Positions 36,035 to 45,733 of a stretch of DNA of 64,000 nucleotides are shown here, in pieces. This stretch comes from Streptomyces sp. NBC_01317. GTDB taxonomy: Bacteria > Actinomycetota > Actinomycetes > Streptomycetales > Streptomycetaceae. The stretch is taken from positions 1,178,001-1,242,000 of the forward strand of contig NZ_CP108393.1 of NCBI RefSeq assembly GCF_035961655.1, in the 5' to 3' direction. Within the stretch, counting starts at the first letter, position 1. Each line of letters opens with the position of its first letter. Position numbers and translations under genes: made by a program. The notes under the pieces are model-generated. The model worked only from the letters and a program-made list of their open reading frames with translations, had not been told where the DNA came from and searched no databases.

Positions 36035-36664
36035 ATGGACGCACCGGGCGAGCCGTTCCTGATGCATGTCGAGGATGTCTTCCGCCGGAACCAGGGCGGG
36101 GTGGTCGTCCTGACCGGCCGGATCGAGCGTGGGCGGGTTCGCAGGGGCGACGAGGTGGAGATCGTCGGCCTCGGCGGCAACGCGGTCGCCACCGTCGGGG
36201 GCAACGCGGTCGCCACCGTCGGGGACATCGAGGCGTGCCGTCGGTACGTCGGCGAGGCGAGGGCAGGCATGAACGTGGGCGTGTCGATACGTGGGATGGC
36301 GGGCGGCGCGGTCGAGCGGGGGCAGGTGCTCGCGGCACCGGGGTCCATGAGCGCACACACCAGCTTCGCGGCGGCCGTCAGCCTGCTCTCCGAGGAGCAC
36401 GGCGGTGCCGGAGTACGTACTGGCGAGCGACTCCACTTCCACATCCGGACCGCCGCGGTGACGGGTGAGGTGACGCTCGCCCGGGACCTGGACGTCCTGC
36501 GTCCGCTCCACGCGGCCGACGTGACGATCAGACTCGAACGGCCCGTTGCCCTGGAGGACGGCCAGTCCTTCGCTTTCCGGCACCTCGGACGAGCCGCCGG
36601 TTCGGGGGTCGTGACACGTCTGCTCGATCGAGCCTGGTCGGCGGAGCCGCCGGACCCGTGCTAG
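36035..36664 (+). CDS. stand-alone EF-Tu domain II-III-like protein (no GTPase domain)
   Basis: The protein has 209 residues. GAGGAG stands 5 bases before ATG 36035. The whole length aligns by eye to EF-Tu domains II and III: EPFLMHVEDVFRRNQGGVVVLTGRIERGRVRRGDEVEIVG matches the domain II barrel, GMNVGVSIRGMAGGAVERGQVLAAPGS its end, and HFHIRTAAVTGEVTL plus GSGVVTRLLD match domain III. There is no P-loop or NKxD, so it cannot bind GTP as EF-Tu does. A 24-base tandem duplication encodes the repeated GGNAVATV (near residues 46-61). It may bind tRNA or a kirromycin-type ligand, or be a decayed tuf paralogue. Confidence 0.75.
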   Translation: MDAPGEPFLMHVEDVFRRNQGGVVVLTGRIERGRVRRGDEVEIVGLGGNAVATVGGNAVATVGDIEACRRYVGEARAGMNVGVSIRGMAGGAVERGQVLAAPGSMSAHTSFAAAVSLLSEEHGGAGVRTGERLHFHIRTAAVTGEVTLARDLDVLRPLHAADVTIRLERPVALEDGQSFAFRHLGRAAGSGVVTRLLDRAWSAEPPDPC

Positions 36665-36813
36665 TCCAGGCCGTACGACAGGAGGGCCACGACGGATATC
36701 GCCGCAATGGTGCCCACCAGCATCAGGACGCCCGCGACGACCGTCACGACGGTGAGAGCGCGCTCTGCCTTGCTGGGTTCCACCGATCCGGCGCAGATCT
36801 GCTCGTCAGTCAT
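36661..36813 (-). CDS. small single-pass membrane protein
   Basis: A 50-residue frame, MTDEQICAGSVEPSKAERAL followed by a hydrophobic helix (VVTVVAGVLMLVGTIAAISV and a few more residues) and SYGLD. Codon usage is strongly GC-ending, as in real genes here. The stop codon overlaps the stop of the convergent EF-Tu-like gene by two bases. The Shine-Dalgarno is weak (GGGGA next to the ATG). Function unknown. Confidence 0.6.
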   Translation of the reverse strand: MTDEQICAGSVEPSKAERALTVVTVVAGVLMLVGTIAAISVVALLSYGLD

Positions 36814-36897
36814 GTCCCCAGGCTGCCGAGCGGCGGCGCGGTGCGATATCCGTACAGATACTCAGGTACGCGGAACCGGCGTGCGTCGCGCGGGTGT

Positions 36898-37578
36898 TCA
36901 GGCTGTTGCCTCGCGGAGCGCTCGGCGGCAGAGGGTGTCGGCTCGGCGGGTGGTTTCCGGGAGGCGGTAGTCAGGGGACAGCCGGAGGGTGTGGGCGCAA
37001 GCCGTGGAGAGAGTGACTCGGTGGCCCACGGAGACGAAGACCGGTTTGACGTTCCGCTGGGTGCGTAGCGCTCGGCCTACCTCCTCGGCGTCGTCCGCCA
37101 GGAGTGGGGTGGAGTCGCCTCGCTCCGGGCCCGGGTCCTCGTACGTGAACAGGAATGGGTTCTTCGCTACGCCGATCACCGGCAGGCCGGTGACCACGCC
37201 GAGGTGACTGGCGAGGCCGAAGCGGCGGGGGTGGGCGCGGCCGTAGCCGTCGCAGACGATCAGGCCGGGGGGCGAGGAGAGCGCCGCGAGGGCGGCCAGG
37301 ACGGTCGGGATCTCGCGGAACGCCAACAGCCCTGGCACGTAGGGGAAGGTGACGCGGCCCACCGCGGTGGCCTCGTCCACCACCGCCAGGGTCGCGGCGT
37401 CCAGCACCACGGCCGCCGCCGCGACGACGTCCCGTTCGTCGTCGTACGCCACGTCGACGCCGGTCACCAGGCCGGTGCCGGGCTCCGGTCCCGGCTCGTC
37501 CAGGACGACCAGCCCGCGCAGTTCGTCCTGGACGGCGCGGGCCGCCGTCTCGTCGGCGGGCGTCTCGAACGGTGTCAT
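36898..37578 (-). CDS. nfi: endonuclease V (deoxyinosine 3' endonuclease)
   Basis: The protein has 226 residues. Catalytic and metal-binding residues are visible in TGVDVAY (Asp), PGLLAFREIP (Glu) and CDGYGRAHPRRFGLASHLG (Asp); the VPGLLAFRE stretch is the strand-separating wedge region. It nicks DNA one base 3' of deoxyinosine and starts repair of deaminated adenine. Thr-rich DSTPLLADD and the C-terminal arm are slightly longer than in E. coli Nfi. It is divergent from the YciI gene. Confidence 0.93.
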   Translation of the reverse strand: MTPFETPADETAARAVQDELRGLVVLDEPGPEPGTGLVTGVDVAYDDERDVVAAAAVVLDAATLAVVDEATAVGRVTFPYVPGLLAFREIPTVLAALAALSSPPGLIVCDGYGRAHPRRFGLASHLGVVTGLPVIGVAKNPFLFTYEDPGPERGDSTPLLADDAEEVGRALRTQRNVKPVFVSVGHRVTLSTACAHTLRLSPDYRLPETTRRADTLCRRALREATA

Positions 37579-37632
37579 GATCCGTCAGTTTAGGGAATTG
37601 TCCTTTCAGGGCGTGGACTGGAGGCGGTTGGT

Positions 37633-37638
37633 TAGTCT
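37633..37638 (+). promoter_or_regulatory. -10 element, leaderless promoter of the YciI gene
   Basis: TAGTCT ends 7 bases before ATG 37646, and no Shine-Dalgarno is visible. Confidence 0.5.
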
Positions 37639-37645
37639 GGTGATC

Positions 37646-37945
37646 ATGTTCGTACTGGAATTGACCTACACGGCGCCCGTCGAGCGGGTGGACGCGCTGC
37701 TGACCGCCCATGTGTCGTGGCTCGACGCGTTGTACGACTCCGGGGTCTTCCTCGCCTCCGGCCGCAAGAACCCCCGCGACGGCGGCGTGATCCTCGCGGT
37801 GGGCGGCGACCGCGAGGAGATCGAACGGCTCGCCGCGACGGACCCGTTCGTGACCGGCGGGGTGTGCGCCTACCGGATCACGGAGTTCGCCGCGACGAAG
37901 ACCGCCCCCGCGCTCGCCCCGTACCGCGAGGAGCTGCCCGGGTAG
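37646..37945 (+). CDS. YciI-family protein
   Basis: The protein has 99 residues with a single ferredoxin-like alpha+beta fold. FVLELTYTAP opens the first strand; the conserved His of the YciI active-site pair is in AHVSWLDALYDSGVFLASGRK, and FVTGGVCAYRITEF forms the last strand. Members are small dimeric enzymes or accessory domains of uncertain substrate, some related to muconolactone isomerase-like chemistry. It is a single-gene unit ended by a strong terminator. Confidence 0.88.
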   Translation: MFVLELTYTAPVERVDALLTAHVSWLDALYDSGVFLASGRKNPRDGGVILAVGGDREEIERLAATDPFVTGGVCAYRITEFAATKTAPALAPYREELPG

Positions 37946-37947
37946 TG

Positions 37948-37973
37948 CGGCGGGGGCCGTATCGCCCCCGCCG
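37948..37973. terminator. bidirectional hairpin terminator
   Basis: CGGCGGGGGC and GCCCCCGCCG form a perfect 10-bp stem with a 6-base loop between the convergent YciI and BNR-repeat genes. Confidence 0.7.
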
Positions 37974-38006
37974 GACCGGCCCCGGTTCTTTTCCGGGCGT
38001 GGCCCC

Positions 38007-39188
38007 TCAGCGCTTCGCGGACGTGAGCCGGGCCACCCGGCCCTTCTCCCCCGCCGCCCAGCAGCCCAGGTCCGCCGTGCAGTCGACGGTGTCGTACGAA
38101 CCGGTGTCGACCGTGCGCCAGGTGCGGCCGCCGTCCGTCGTCAGGTCCGTCCCCGTCGGGCCGACGGCCAGGGCCGCGGAACGGCTGTACGGGAGCCACG
38201 CCACGCCCGAACGGTAGGCGGGCGGCGGGGTCGTGGCCTGCCGCCAGGTGCGGCCGCCGTCCCCGGTGACCGACGCGGCGCGCGGTGACGCCTGGTCGGC
38301 GCGGTAGTCGCCGCCGACCGCCAGACCGTGCTTCCGGTCACGGAAGGCGAGGCCGAACACACCCCGCGCCGGATCGCCGGCCGGGATCGTGGAGTCGGTG
38401 ACGGTCCAGTGCAGACCCCGGTCGGCGGAGTGCAGCACACGCGCCGTCGCGGCGCCGCCGGTGGCCAGCCAGACGTCCTTCGGCCCCGACGCGACCAGGC
38501 ACTGCCCGCTCGCCGCGAACCCGGCCTCGCCCGGCAGGGCGGCCGGCATGCCCGCGTCCGGCAGGACCTTCCAGGACGCGCCGCCGTCCCGGGTGGACAG
38601 GATGCGGAACTTGCCGTCGACCGGGTCGCTCATGGCGAGCCCGTGCCGGCTGTCGAAGAACGTGACGCAGTCGTAGAAGGCGCGGGCGTCGGTGTTCCGG
38701 AAGGACTCGGTCCAGCTCGTGCCGCCGTCCTCCGTACGGAAGATGCGGGACGCCTCGCCCTCCCCGATCGCCAGCGCCACCGCGCGCCGCCCGTCGAACG
38801 CCTCGATGTCCCGGAACTCCAGCTCCGCCTCCGCCGCGCCCGCGGGCGACACGTCACGCCAGGTACGGCCTCCGTCGGAGGTGCGCAGCACGGTGCCCTT
38901 CGAGCCGGCGACCCAGGCGCTCGTACGGCTGACGGCCGCCAGGCCGCGGAACCGCGCGTCGGTGCCGGTGTCGGTCAGCCGCCAGTCGAGCGCCCCGCCG
39001 CCGGTCCGGTCCGTGCCCTCCGGCACCCCGCCCGCGCGGTCGGCGCGGTCCGCGCGTGACGCACCGTCCGGCCGTGCCGCCCCGTCCGCCTGGGCCGGTA
39101 CGGCGAGCGCCGCCGCGAGTGCCGTACCGCTCACCCCGACTGCCAGTCCCGCCAGCACCGTTCGCCGCAACTTCCCCATGGGTCTCAT
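38007..39188 (-). CDS. secreted BNR/Asp-box beta-propeller protein (HCF136/sialidase-like)
   Basis: The protein has 393 residues. ATG 39188 gives MRPMGKLRRTVLAGLAVGVS, a signal peptide ending near PAQA. The mature part contains at least six Asp-box turns (TSDGGRTW, TEDGGTSW, TRDGGASW, SADRGLHW, TGDGGRTW, TTDGGRTW) spaced about 45-60 residues apart, giving a beta-propeller. It lacks the sialidase FRIP motif, so hydrolase activity is unproven; photosystem assembly factor-like proteins have the same layout. It may bind a glycan or protein at the cell surface. Confidence 0.88.
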   Translation of the reverse strand: MRPMGKLRRTVLAGLAVGVSGTALAAALAVPAQADGAARPDGASRADRADRAGGVPEGTDRTGGGALDWRLTDTGTDARFRGLAAVSRTSAWVAGSKGTVLRTSDGGRTWRDVSPAGAAEAELEFRDIEAFDGRRAVALAIGEGEASRIFRTEDGGTSWTESFRNTDARAFYDCVTFFDSRHGLAMSDPVDGKFRILSTRDGGASWKVLPDAGMPAALPGEAGFAASGQCLVASGPKDVWLATGGAATARVLHSADRGLHWTVTDSTIPAGDPARGVFGLAFRDRKHGLAVGGDYRADQASPRAASVTGDGGRTWRQATTPPPAYRSGVAWLPYSRSAALAVGPTGTDLTTDGGRTWRTVDTGSYDTVDCTADLGCWAAGEKGRVARLTSAKR

Positions 39189-39267
39189 GGCGCTGGAAGC
39201 TAGCCCACCCGCCGGGCGCCGTCCAGAGCGGGCCGGCCCCGCCCCGGGGAGCCGCGCCGCCGAAGAG

Positions 39268-39281
39268 GTGACGCAGGTCAC
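39268..39281. promoter_or_regulatory. small inverted repeat in the divergent promoter region
   Basis: GTGAC-gcag-GTCAC lies between the BNR gene and the ssgA-like gene. It could be an operator for either; evidence is limited to the symmetry. Confidence 0.3.
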
Positions 39282-39377
39282 TCTCGATTTCGAGCACGGA
39301 TCGGGTCTCCCGGCCGTCTTCCAAGTAGCAGGCGACCGTTCGCGGTCGATGTCAGATCCGTCGAAGGGGAGCACGCC

Positions 39378-39794
39378 GTGTCACCCGTCATCGAACAGGC
39401 CGTGCAGGCCCGGCTGGTCGCGTCCGTGCCCCGCATGGAGACCGTCCCCGCGACGCTGCACTACGACCAGGGGGACCCCTTCGCGGTGCGGATGGCGTTC
39501 CCACCCCCGGCGACGCTGGAGGGCACCGACGTCACCTGGGAGTTCTCCCGTGAGCTGCTGGCGCTCGGGATGACAGAACCGTGCGGGGTGGGGGACGTCC
39601 GCGTACGCCCCTTCGGGTACGGGAGGACGGTGGTGGAGTTCCACGCCCCGGAGGGGACCGCGATGGTCCACCTGCGGACGTCGGAGCTGCGCCGCTTCCT
39701 CGAACGCACGCAGGGGCTGGTGCCCGTCGGCCGCGAACACCTCTATCTGGACCTGGACCACGACCTCAAGGTGCTGCTGCGCGACGCCTGCTGA
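39378..39794 (+). CDS. SsgA-family sporulation/cell division regulator
   Basis: The protein has 138 residues, the normal length for SsgA-like proteins. LHYDQGDPFAVRMAF, TWEFSRELLALGM, GDVRVRPFGYGRTVVEFHAP and LRRFLERTQGLVPVGREH are the family's conserved blocks. These proteins occur only in sporulating actinomycetes, where they help localise septation and wall remodelling. The sequence is more like the later-acting paralogues than SsgA or SsgB themselves, but the exact paralogue cannot be fixed by eye. A GGGGAG ribosome site precedes the GTG start. Confidence 0.9.
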   Translation: MSPVIEQAVQARLVASVPRMETVPATLHYDQGDPFAVRMAFPPPATLEGTDVTWEFSRELLALGMTEPCGVGDVRVRPFGYGRTVVEFHAPEGTAMVHLRTSELRRFLERTQGLVPVGREHLYLDLDHDLKVLLRDAC

Positions 39795-39879
39795 GGCGCC
39801 GTAGCGCGCGGCGGCATCGTGAGACCGCCTACCGGTCATAGTCCGGTGAATCCCGACAGAAGGTGTCCGGATGCCTGGC

Positions 39880-39885
39880 TAGCGT
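39880..39885 (+). promoter_or_regulatory. -10 element, leaderless promoter of the UvrA-like gene
   Basis: TAGCGT ends 7 bases before ATG 39893; no Shine-Dalgarno is present. Confidence 0.5.
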
Positions 39886-39892
39886 CGGCCGC

Positions 39893-42154
<2,262 letters not shown>

Positions 42155-42267
42155 CACCGTGGGGCATTCCATCGCGGTGGTACGGCGGGTCATGATGGGC
42201 GCGACCGGCCCCGTCACGCATCGGGCCCTTCACGAACCGGACCCTTCACGGACCTGGAGAATCGCCC

Positions 42268-43044
42268 GTGCCCAGCAGGAAAGCCTTGATCCGCCGTCCA
42301 GGACCGCGCCTCACCGAGGGCCTGGTCACGCATCTCGAACGCGTCCCCGTCGACACCGAACTGGCCCTGCGGCAGTGGGAACGGTACGTCGGGACACTGC
42401 GCGAGCACGACTGGGAGACGGTCGAGGTGGCACCGGCCGACGACTGCCCGGACGCGGTGTTCGTCGAGGACACCGTGGTGATGTTCCGGAACGTGGCGCT
42501 GATAACCCGGCCGGGCGCCGCCTCCCGCAGGCCCGAGACCAGCGCGGTGGAGGAGGAGCTGGGGCGGCTCGGCTGCTCGGTGAACTGGGTGTGGGAGCCG
42601 GGCACGCTGGAGGGCGGCGACGTCCTCAAGATCGGCGACACGATCTACGTGGGGCAGGGCGGCCGGACGAACGCGGCCGGTGTGCAGCAGCTGCGGGCGG
42701 TGTTCGAGCCGCTGGGCGCGCGCGTGGTGGCCGTACCGGTGAGCAAGGTGCTGCACCTCAAGTCCGCGGTGACGGCGCTGCCCGACTCCACGGTCATCGG
42801 GTACGAGCCGCTGGTGGACGTGCACTCCGTCTATCCGCGCTTCCTGCCCGTCCCCGAGGAGGCCGGCGCGCACGTGGTGCTGCTCGGCGGCGGGAGGCTG
42901 CTGCTGGCGGCGAGCGCGCCCAAGACGGCGGAGCTGTTCACCGATCTCGGGTACGAGCCGGTGCCGGTGGACATCAGCGAGTTCGAGAAGCTGGAAGGGT
43001 GCGTGACCTGTCTCTCGGTGCGGCTGCGGGACCTCTACACCTGA
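42268..43044 (+). CDS. ddaH: dimethylarginine dimethylaminohydrolase
   Basis: The protein has 258 residues with the amidinotransferase fold. PDAVFVEDTVV carries the substrate-binding Asp/Glu, GTLEGGDVLK the conserved acidic turn, VLHLKSAVTAL the catalytic His, and EGCVTCLSVRL the catalytic Cys (about residue 248). It hydrolyses N-omega-methylated arginines to citrulline and methylamines. GTG 42268 is the start. The first 45 bases after its stop carry decayed direct repeats of its own 3' end. Confidence 0.9.
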   Translation: MPSRKALIRRPGPRLTEGLVTHLERVPVDTELALRQWERYVGTLREHDWETVEVAPADDCPDAVFVEDTVVMFRNVALITRPGAASRRPETSAVEEELGRLGCSVNWVWEPGTLEGGDVLKIGDTIYVGQGGRTNAAGVQQLRAVFEPLGARVVAVPVSKVLHLKSAVTALPDSTVIGYEPLVDVHSVYPRFLPVPEEAGAHVVLLGGGRLLLAASAPKTAELFTDLGYEPVPVDISEFEKLEGCVTCLSVRLRDLYT

Positions 43045-43291
43045 AGACAGCTGGGGGACCTCTGCGCCTGATAACACCTGAAGACACCTGAATCGGCGTC
43101 CGCACCCCAAGCGGCGTCGGTCACTCCCTGAGAGCGGCGGACAGGCCCGGAACGGCGGAACAGGGGCACCTTCACCCGGTAGATCCGTATTTGTTCGCCA
43201 GTTCATCCCCGCAGGTCAGCACCTCCGGGACGGTCCGTGGTTCCCGAGGCTTGGCCTGCGGCTTACCGTGGCTTTAACCTACGGTCTCGTA

Positions 43292-43309
43292 ACCTACGAA
43301 TCCGTAGGT
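43292..43309. promoter_or_regulatory. inverted-repeat operator of the acyl-ACP desaturase gene
   Basis: ACCTACG and CGTAGGT are perfect 7-bp arms around AATC; a third half-site TAACCTACG precedes at 43275-43283. The site touches a TAATAT -10 element (43309-43314). It has the form of a TetR-family operator and may respond to acyl-CoA or membrane state. The rest of the gap 43045-43291 shows no gene. Confidence 0.6.
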
Positions 43310-43314
43310 AATAT
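43309..43314 (+). promoter_or_regulatory. -10 element of the desaturase promoter
   Basis: TAATAT is 21 bases before the GTG start, with an AGGAG-type ribosome site between them (CCCCAGGAGCACCC), so this mRNA has a short leader. A matching -35 is not clear. Confidence 0.5.
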
Positions 43315-43335
43315 CTCCCGTCCCCAGGAGCACCC

Positions 43336-44310
43336 GTGACGATCACCTCTCCCCACCTCGGCAGTTCGGACGCGTGGACCGACGCGCGACTGCTGTACGC
43401 GCTGGAAGAGGTCGTGGAGAAGGAACTCAACCGTCATCTCAAGGTGGCAAAAGACTGGATGCCGCACGAGTACGTCCCCTTCTCGGACGGCCGCAACTTC
43501 ACCGGGATCTTCGAGGACGGTGAGGCCTGGGACCCCGCTCAGTCCAAGGTCACCGACATCGGCAAGATCGCTCTCGTGGTGAACCTCCTCACCGAGGACA
43601 ACCTCCCCAGTTACCACCACGAGATCGCCTCCCTCTTCGGCCGCGACGGAGCGTGGGGCACCTGGGTGCACCGCTGGACCGCGGAGGAGGGCCGGCACGG
43701 CATCGTGATGCGCGACTACCTGCTCACGTCCCGGGCCGTCGACCCGGACAAGCTGGAGCAGTTCCGGATGACACACATGTCGGAGGGCTTCACGTCCGAC
43801 AACCGCCACTCGATGCTGCACTCGGTGGCGTACGTGGCGTTCCAGGAGCTGGCGACCCGCGTCTCGCACCGCAACACCGGCCACCAGTCGGGCGATCCGG
43901 TCTGCGACCGGATGCTGGCCCGCATCGCCACGGACGAGAACCTGCACATGGTGTTCTACCGGAACCTGCTGGGCGCGGCCTTCGAGATCGCCCCCGACAT
44001 GACCATGCAGGCCGTGCGTGACGTGGTCGTGGACTTCCGCATGCCGGGACACGGCATGCCCGGTTTCGAGCGCGCGGCCGCGCAGATGGCCATAGGTGAG
44101 ATCTACAACATGCGGATCCACCACGACGACGTGCTCCAGCCGGTGCTCCGCTACCTCAAGGTCCTGGACATCGACGGGCTCGGCGCCGAGGGTCTCAAGG
44201 CGCAGGAGGAGCTGGGGCTGTACATGGGCGGGCTGGACAGCGAGGCGCGCAAGTTCGACGAGAAGCTGGCCGCCCGCAAGGCGCGGATGGCGGCGCGCGC
44301 CGCCGGCTGA
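43336..44310 (+). CDS. acyl-ACP desaturase (diiron, soluble type)
   Basis: The protein has 324 residues with an all-helical diiron fold. Iron ligands are visible as Glu in the first helix (EEVVEKELNRHL), the EEGRHG motif in RWTAEEGRHGIVMRDYL, and DENLHMVFYR, the second E/DxxH pair. TEDNLPSYHHEIASLFGRDG is the conserved linker. It introduces a cis double bond into acyl chains on ACP and adjusts membrane fluidity. A palindromic operator lies just upstream. It is followed by a strong terminator. Confidence 0.94.
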   Translation: MTITSPHLGSSDAWTDARLLYALEEVVEKELNRHLKVAKDWMPHEYVPFSDGRNFTGIFEDGEAWDPAQSKVTDIGKIALVVNLLTEDNLPSYHHEIASLFGRDGAWGTWVHRWTAEEGRHGIVMRDYLLTSRAVDPDKLEQFRMTHMSEGFTSDNRHSMLHSVAYVAFQELATRVSHRNTGHQSGDPVCDRMLARIATDENLHMVFYRNLLGAAFEIAPDMTMQAVRDVVVDFRMPGHGMPGFERAAAQMAIGEIYNMRIHHDDVLQPVLRYLKVLDIDGLGAEGLKAQEELGLYMGGLDSEARKFDEKLAARKARMAARAAG

Positions 44311-44337
44311 TCCGGGCCGTTCACCTGTCACCACTGC

Positions 44338-44365
44338 CGGCCGGGCGTGCTGTCACGCCCGGCCG
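44338..44365. terminator. bidirectional hairpin terminator
   Basis: CGGCCGGGCGTG and CACGCCCGGCCG form a perfect 12-bp stem with a CTGT loop, between the convergent desaturase and whiB genes. Confidence 0.75.
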
Positions 44366-44420
44366 ACGGGGTGGTCGCGGGGTAAGGCGCCGTGTGAGGC
44401 GGCGGGGGCCGGGTCCGGTG

Positions 44421-44699
44421 TCATGCGCGGTTCCTGCGCAGGCGCTGGCGCTCCTTCTCGGAGAGTCCGCCCCACACCCCGAACCGCTCGTCGTTGTCGA
44501 GCGCGTACGACAGGCACGCCTCGCGGCCCTCGCACGCGCCGCAGAGCTGTTTGGCCTCCCGGGTGGAGGAGCCGGGGGCGGGAAAGAAGAAGTCCGCTCC
44601 GGTCTGGGCGCACAACGCGCTCTCCTGCCAGGAGAGTTCACGTTCCAGGCTGATGACGCCGCTCGTGGTGGTACTGGTCCCCGTGGTGTTGATCGACAT
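44421..44699 (-). CDS. WhiB-family iron-sulfur transcriptional regulator
   Basis: The protein has 92 residues. Four cysteines (about positions 30, 53, 56 and 62, in SALCAQ, QLCGACEGREACLSYAL) would bind a 4Fe-4S cluster; the GVWGG turn and the basic tail (SEKERQRLRRNRA) complete the family pattern. The WQESALCAQT opening resembles WhiB itself more than WblA or WhiD. These proteins bind the principal sigma factor and control development and redox responses. The gene stands alone. Confidence 0.93.
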   Translation of the reverse strand: MSINTTGTSTTTSGVISLERELSWQESALCAQTGADFFFPAPGSSTREAKQLCGACEGREACLSYALDNDERFGVWGGLSEKERQRLRRNRA

Positions 44700-44792
44700 G
44701 GGCCACAGGCTGCCGTACGGCGATAAACATCTGATGGACGAAAGATCGCCGAGCAGGCAGGACGACCGGGACGGCCGCCTTCGCCGCTTCGG

Positions 44793-45590
44793 TCAGATCG
44801 CCGGCGTGACGCCCTGCATGATCGCGAAGGACGCCCCGTACGGGTCCGTGAGCTTCGCGAACCGGCCCACTCCCTCCAGATCGACCGGTGGCGTCCGGAC
44901 CGTACCGCCGAGGGTCCGAGCCCTCGTGACTGTAGCGTCGCAGTCCGTGACCGCGAAGTAAAGCAGCCAGTGCGGATCACTGTCCGCCTCGGTCGGGTCG
45001 GAGCCGAGCGGTACGAAGCCCCCGAACATGGCGTCCGAGCCCTGGCCCGCGGGATTGACCATCCGGTACGTCCCGTTGCCGCCCGGGATCGGCGTGCTGA
45101 TCGCCTCCCAGCCGAAGACCGCGCTGTAGAAGCTGAACGCGGCGTCCTCGTCCGGGGTGTACAGCTCGCCCCACGTGAGGGCGCCCGGCACGTTGACGAG
45201 GTCGAGGCCCTTGTTACCGCCGGGCTGCCAGACCGCGAAGCCCGCGCCCGCCCGGTCGGCGAAGACCGCCATCCTGCCGAGGTCCATGACATCCATCGGC
45301 CCGTACACGACGGACCCGCCGCCCGCCTCGACGGCCCTCGCCGTGGCCTCGGCGTCGGGTGTCTGGAAGTACAGCGACCAGGCCGGCGGCGCCTGCCCCT
45401 CCGGAATCGGCATCACCCCGGCGACGGTCCCGCCGCCCAGCTGGAACATGCCGTAGCCGCCGGTGTCGGGGCCCGCCGACACGTACTCCCAGCCGAAAAC
45501 GCCCCGGTAGAAGTCGACCGCCCCCTCCCGATCGGGTGTGGCGAGATCGGTCCAGTTGGGAGAGCCTGTGACAAACGGGGTGGTGAGCAT
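44793..45590 (-). CDS. VOC-family protein with two glyoxalase-like domains
   Basis: The protein has 265 residues: two tandem beta-alpha-beta-beta-beta modules. The first runs from PNWTDLATPDREGAVDFYRGVFGWEY, the second from LTWGELYTPDEDAAFSFYSAVFGWEA, each ending in a DRAGAGFAVW or DPYGASFAIM strand. The ATG at 45590 has AAGGAG nine bases upstream. Such proteins bind small molecules or carry out metal-dependent lyase chemistry, and several confer drug resistance by binding. Divergence from a TetR regulator with a shared 143-base intergenic region suggests this gene is its target. Confidence 0.9.
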   Translation of the reverse strand: MLTTPFVTGSPNWTDLATPDREGAVDFYRGVFGWEYVSAGPDTGGYGMFQLGGGTVAGVMPIPEGQAPPAWSLYFQTPDAEATARAVEAGGGSVVYGPMDVMDLGRMAVFADRAGAGFAVWQPGGNKGLDLVNVPGALTWGELYTPDEDAAFSFYSAVFGWEAISTPIPGGNGTYRMVNPAGQGSDAMFGGFVPLGSDPTEADSDPHWLLYFAVTDCDATVTRARTLGGTVRTPPVDLEGVGRFAKLTDPYGASFAIMQGVTPAI

Positions 45591-45698
45591 GGTGTGCGCT
45601 CCTTCGTGGGGTCCCTCGGGCTCCTGGGGTCTGTTCTCCGGCCCCTGGGCCTGTCTTCCGAGTCTCCTCCCGATGCCGGGCAATCGCACCGCGCCCGA

Positions 45699-45720
45699 TG
45701 AATGCACGACCGTGCGTTCA
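45699..45720. promoter_or_regulatory. TetR operator between the VOC and TetR genes
   Basis: TGAATGCACG and CGTGCGTTCA are 10-base arms with one mismatch and a 2-base centre, a 22-bp palindrome. It lies immediately before the -10 element of the tetR gene and would autoregulate it and probably repress the divergent VOC gene. Confidence 0.75.
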
Positions 45721-45721
45721 G

Positions 45722-45727
45722 TAGACT
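45722..45727 (+). promoter_or_regulatory. -10 element, leaderless promoter of the tetR gene
   Basis: TAGACT ends 6 bases before ATG 45734; no Shine-Dalgarno is present and the operator overlaps the expected -35 region. Confidence 0.6.
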
Positions 45728-45733
45728 GGGCGG

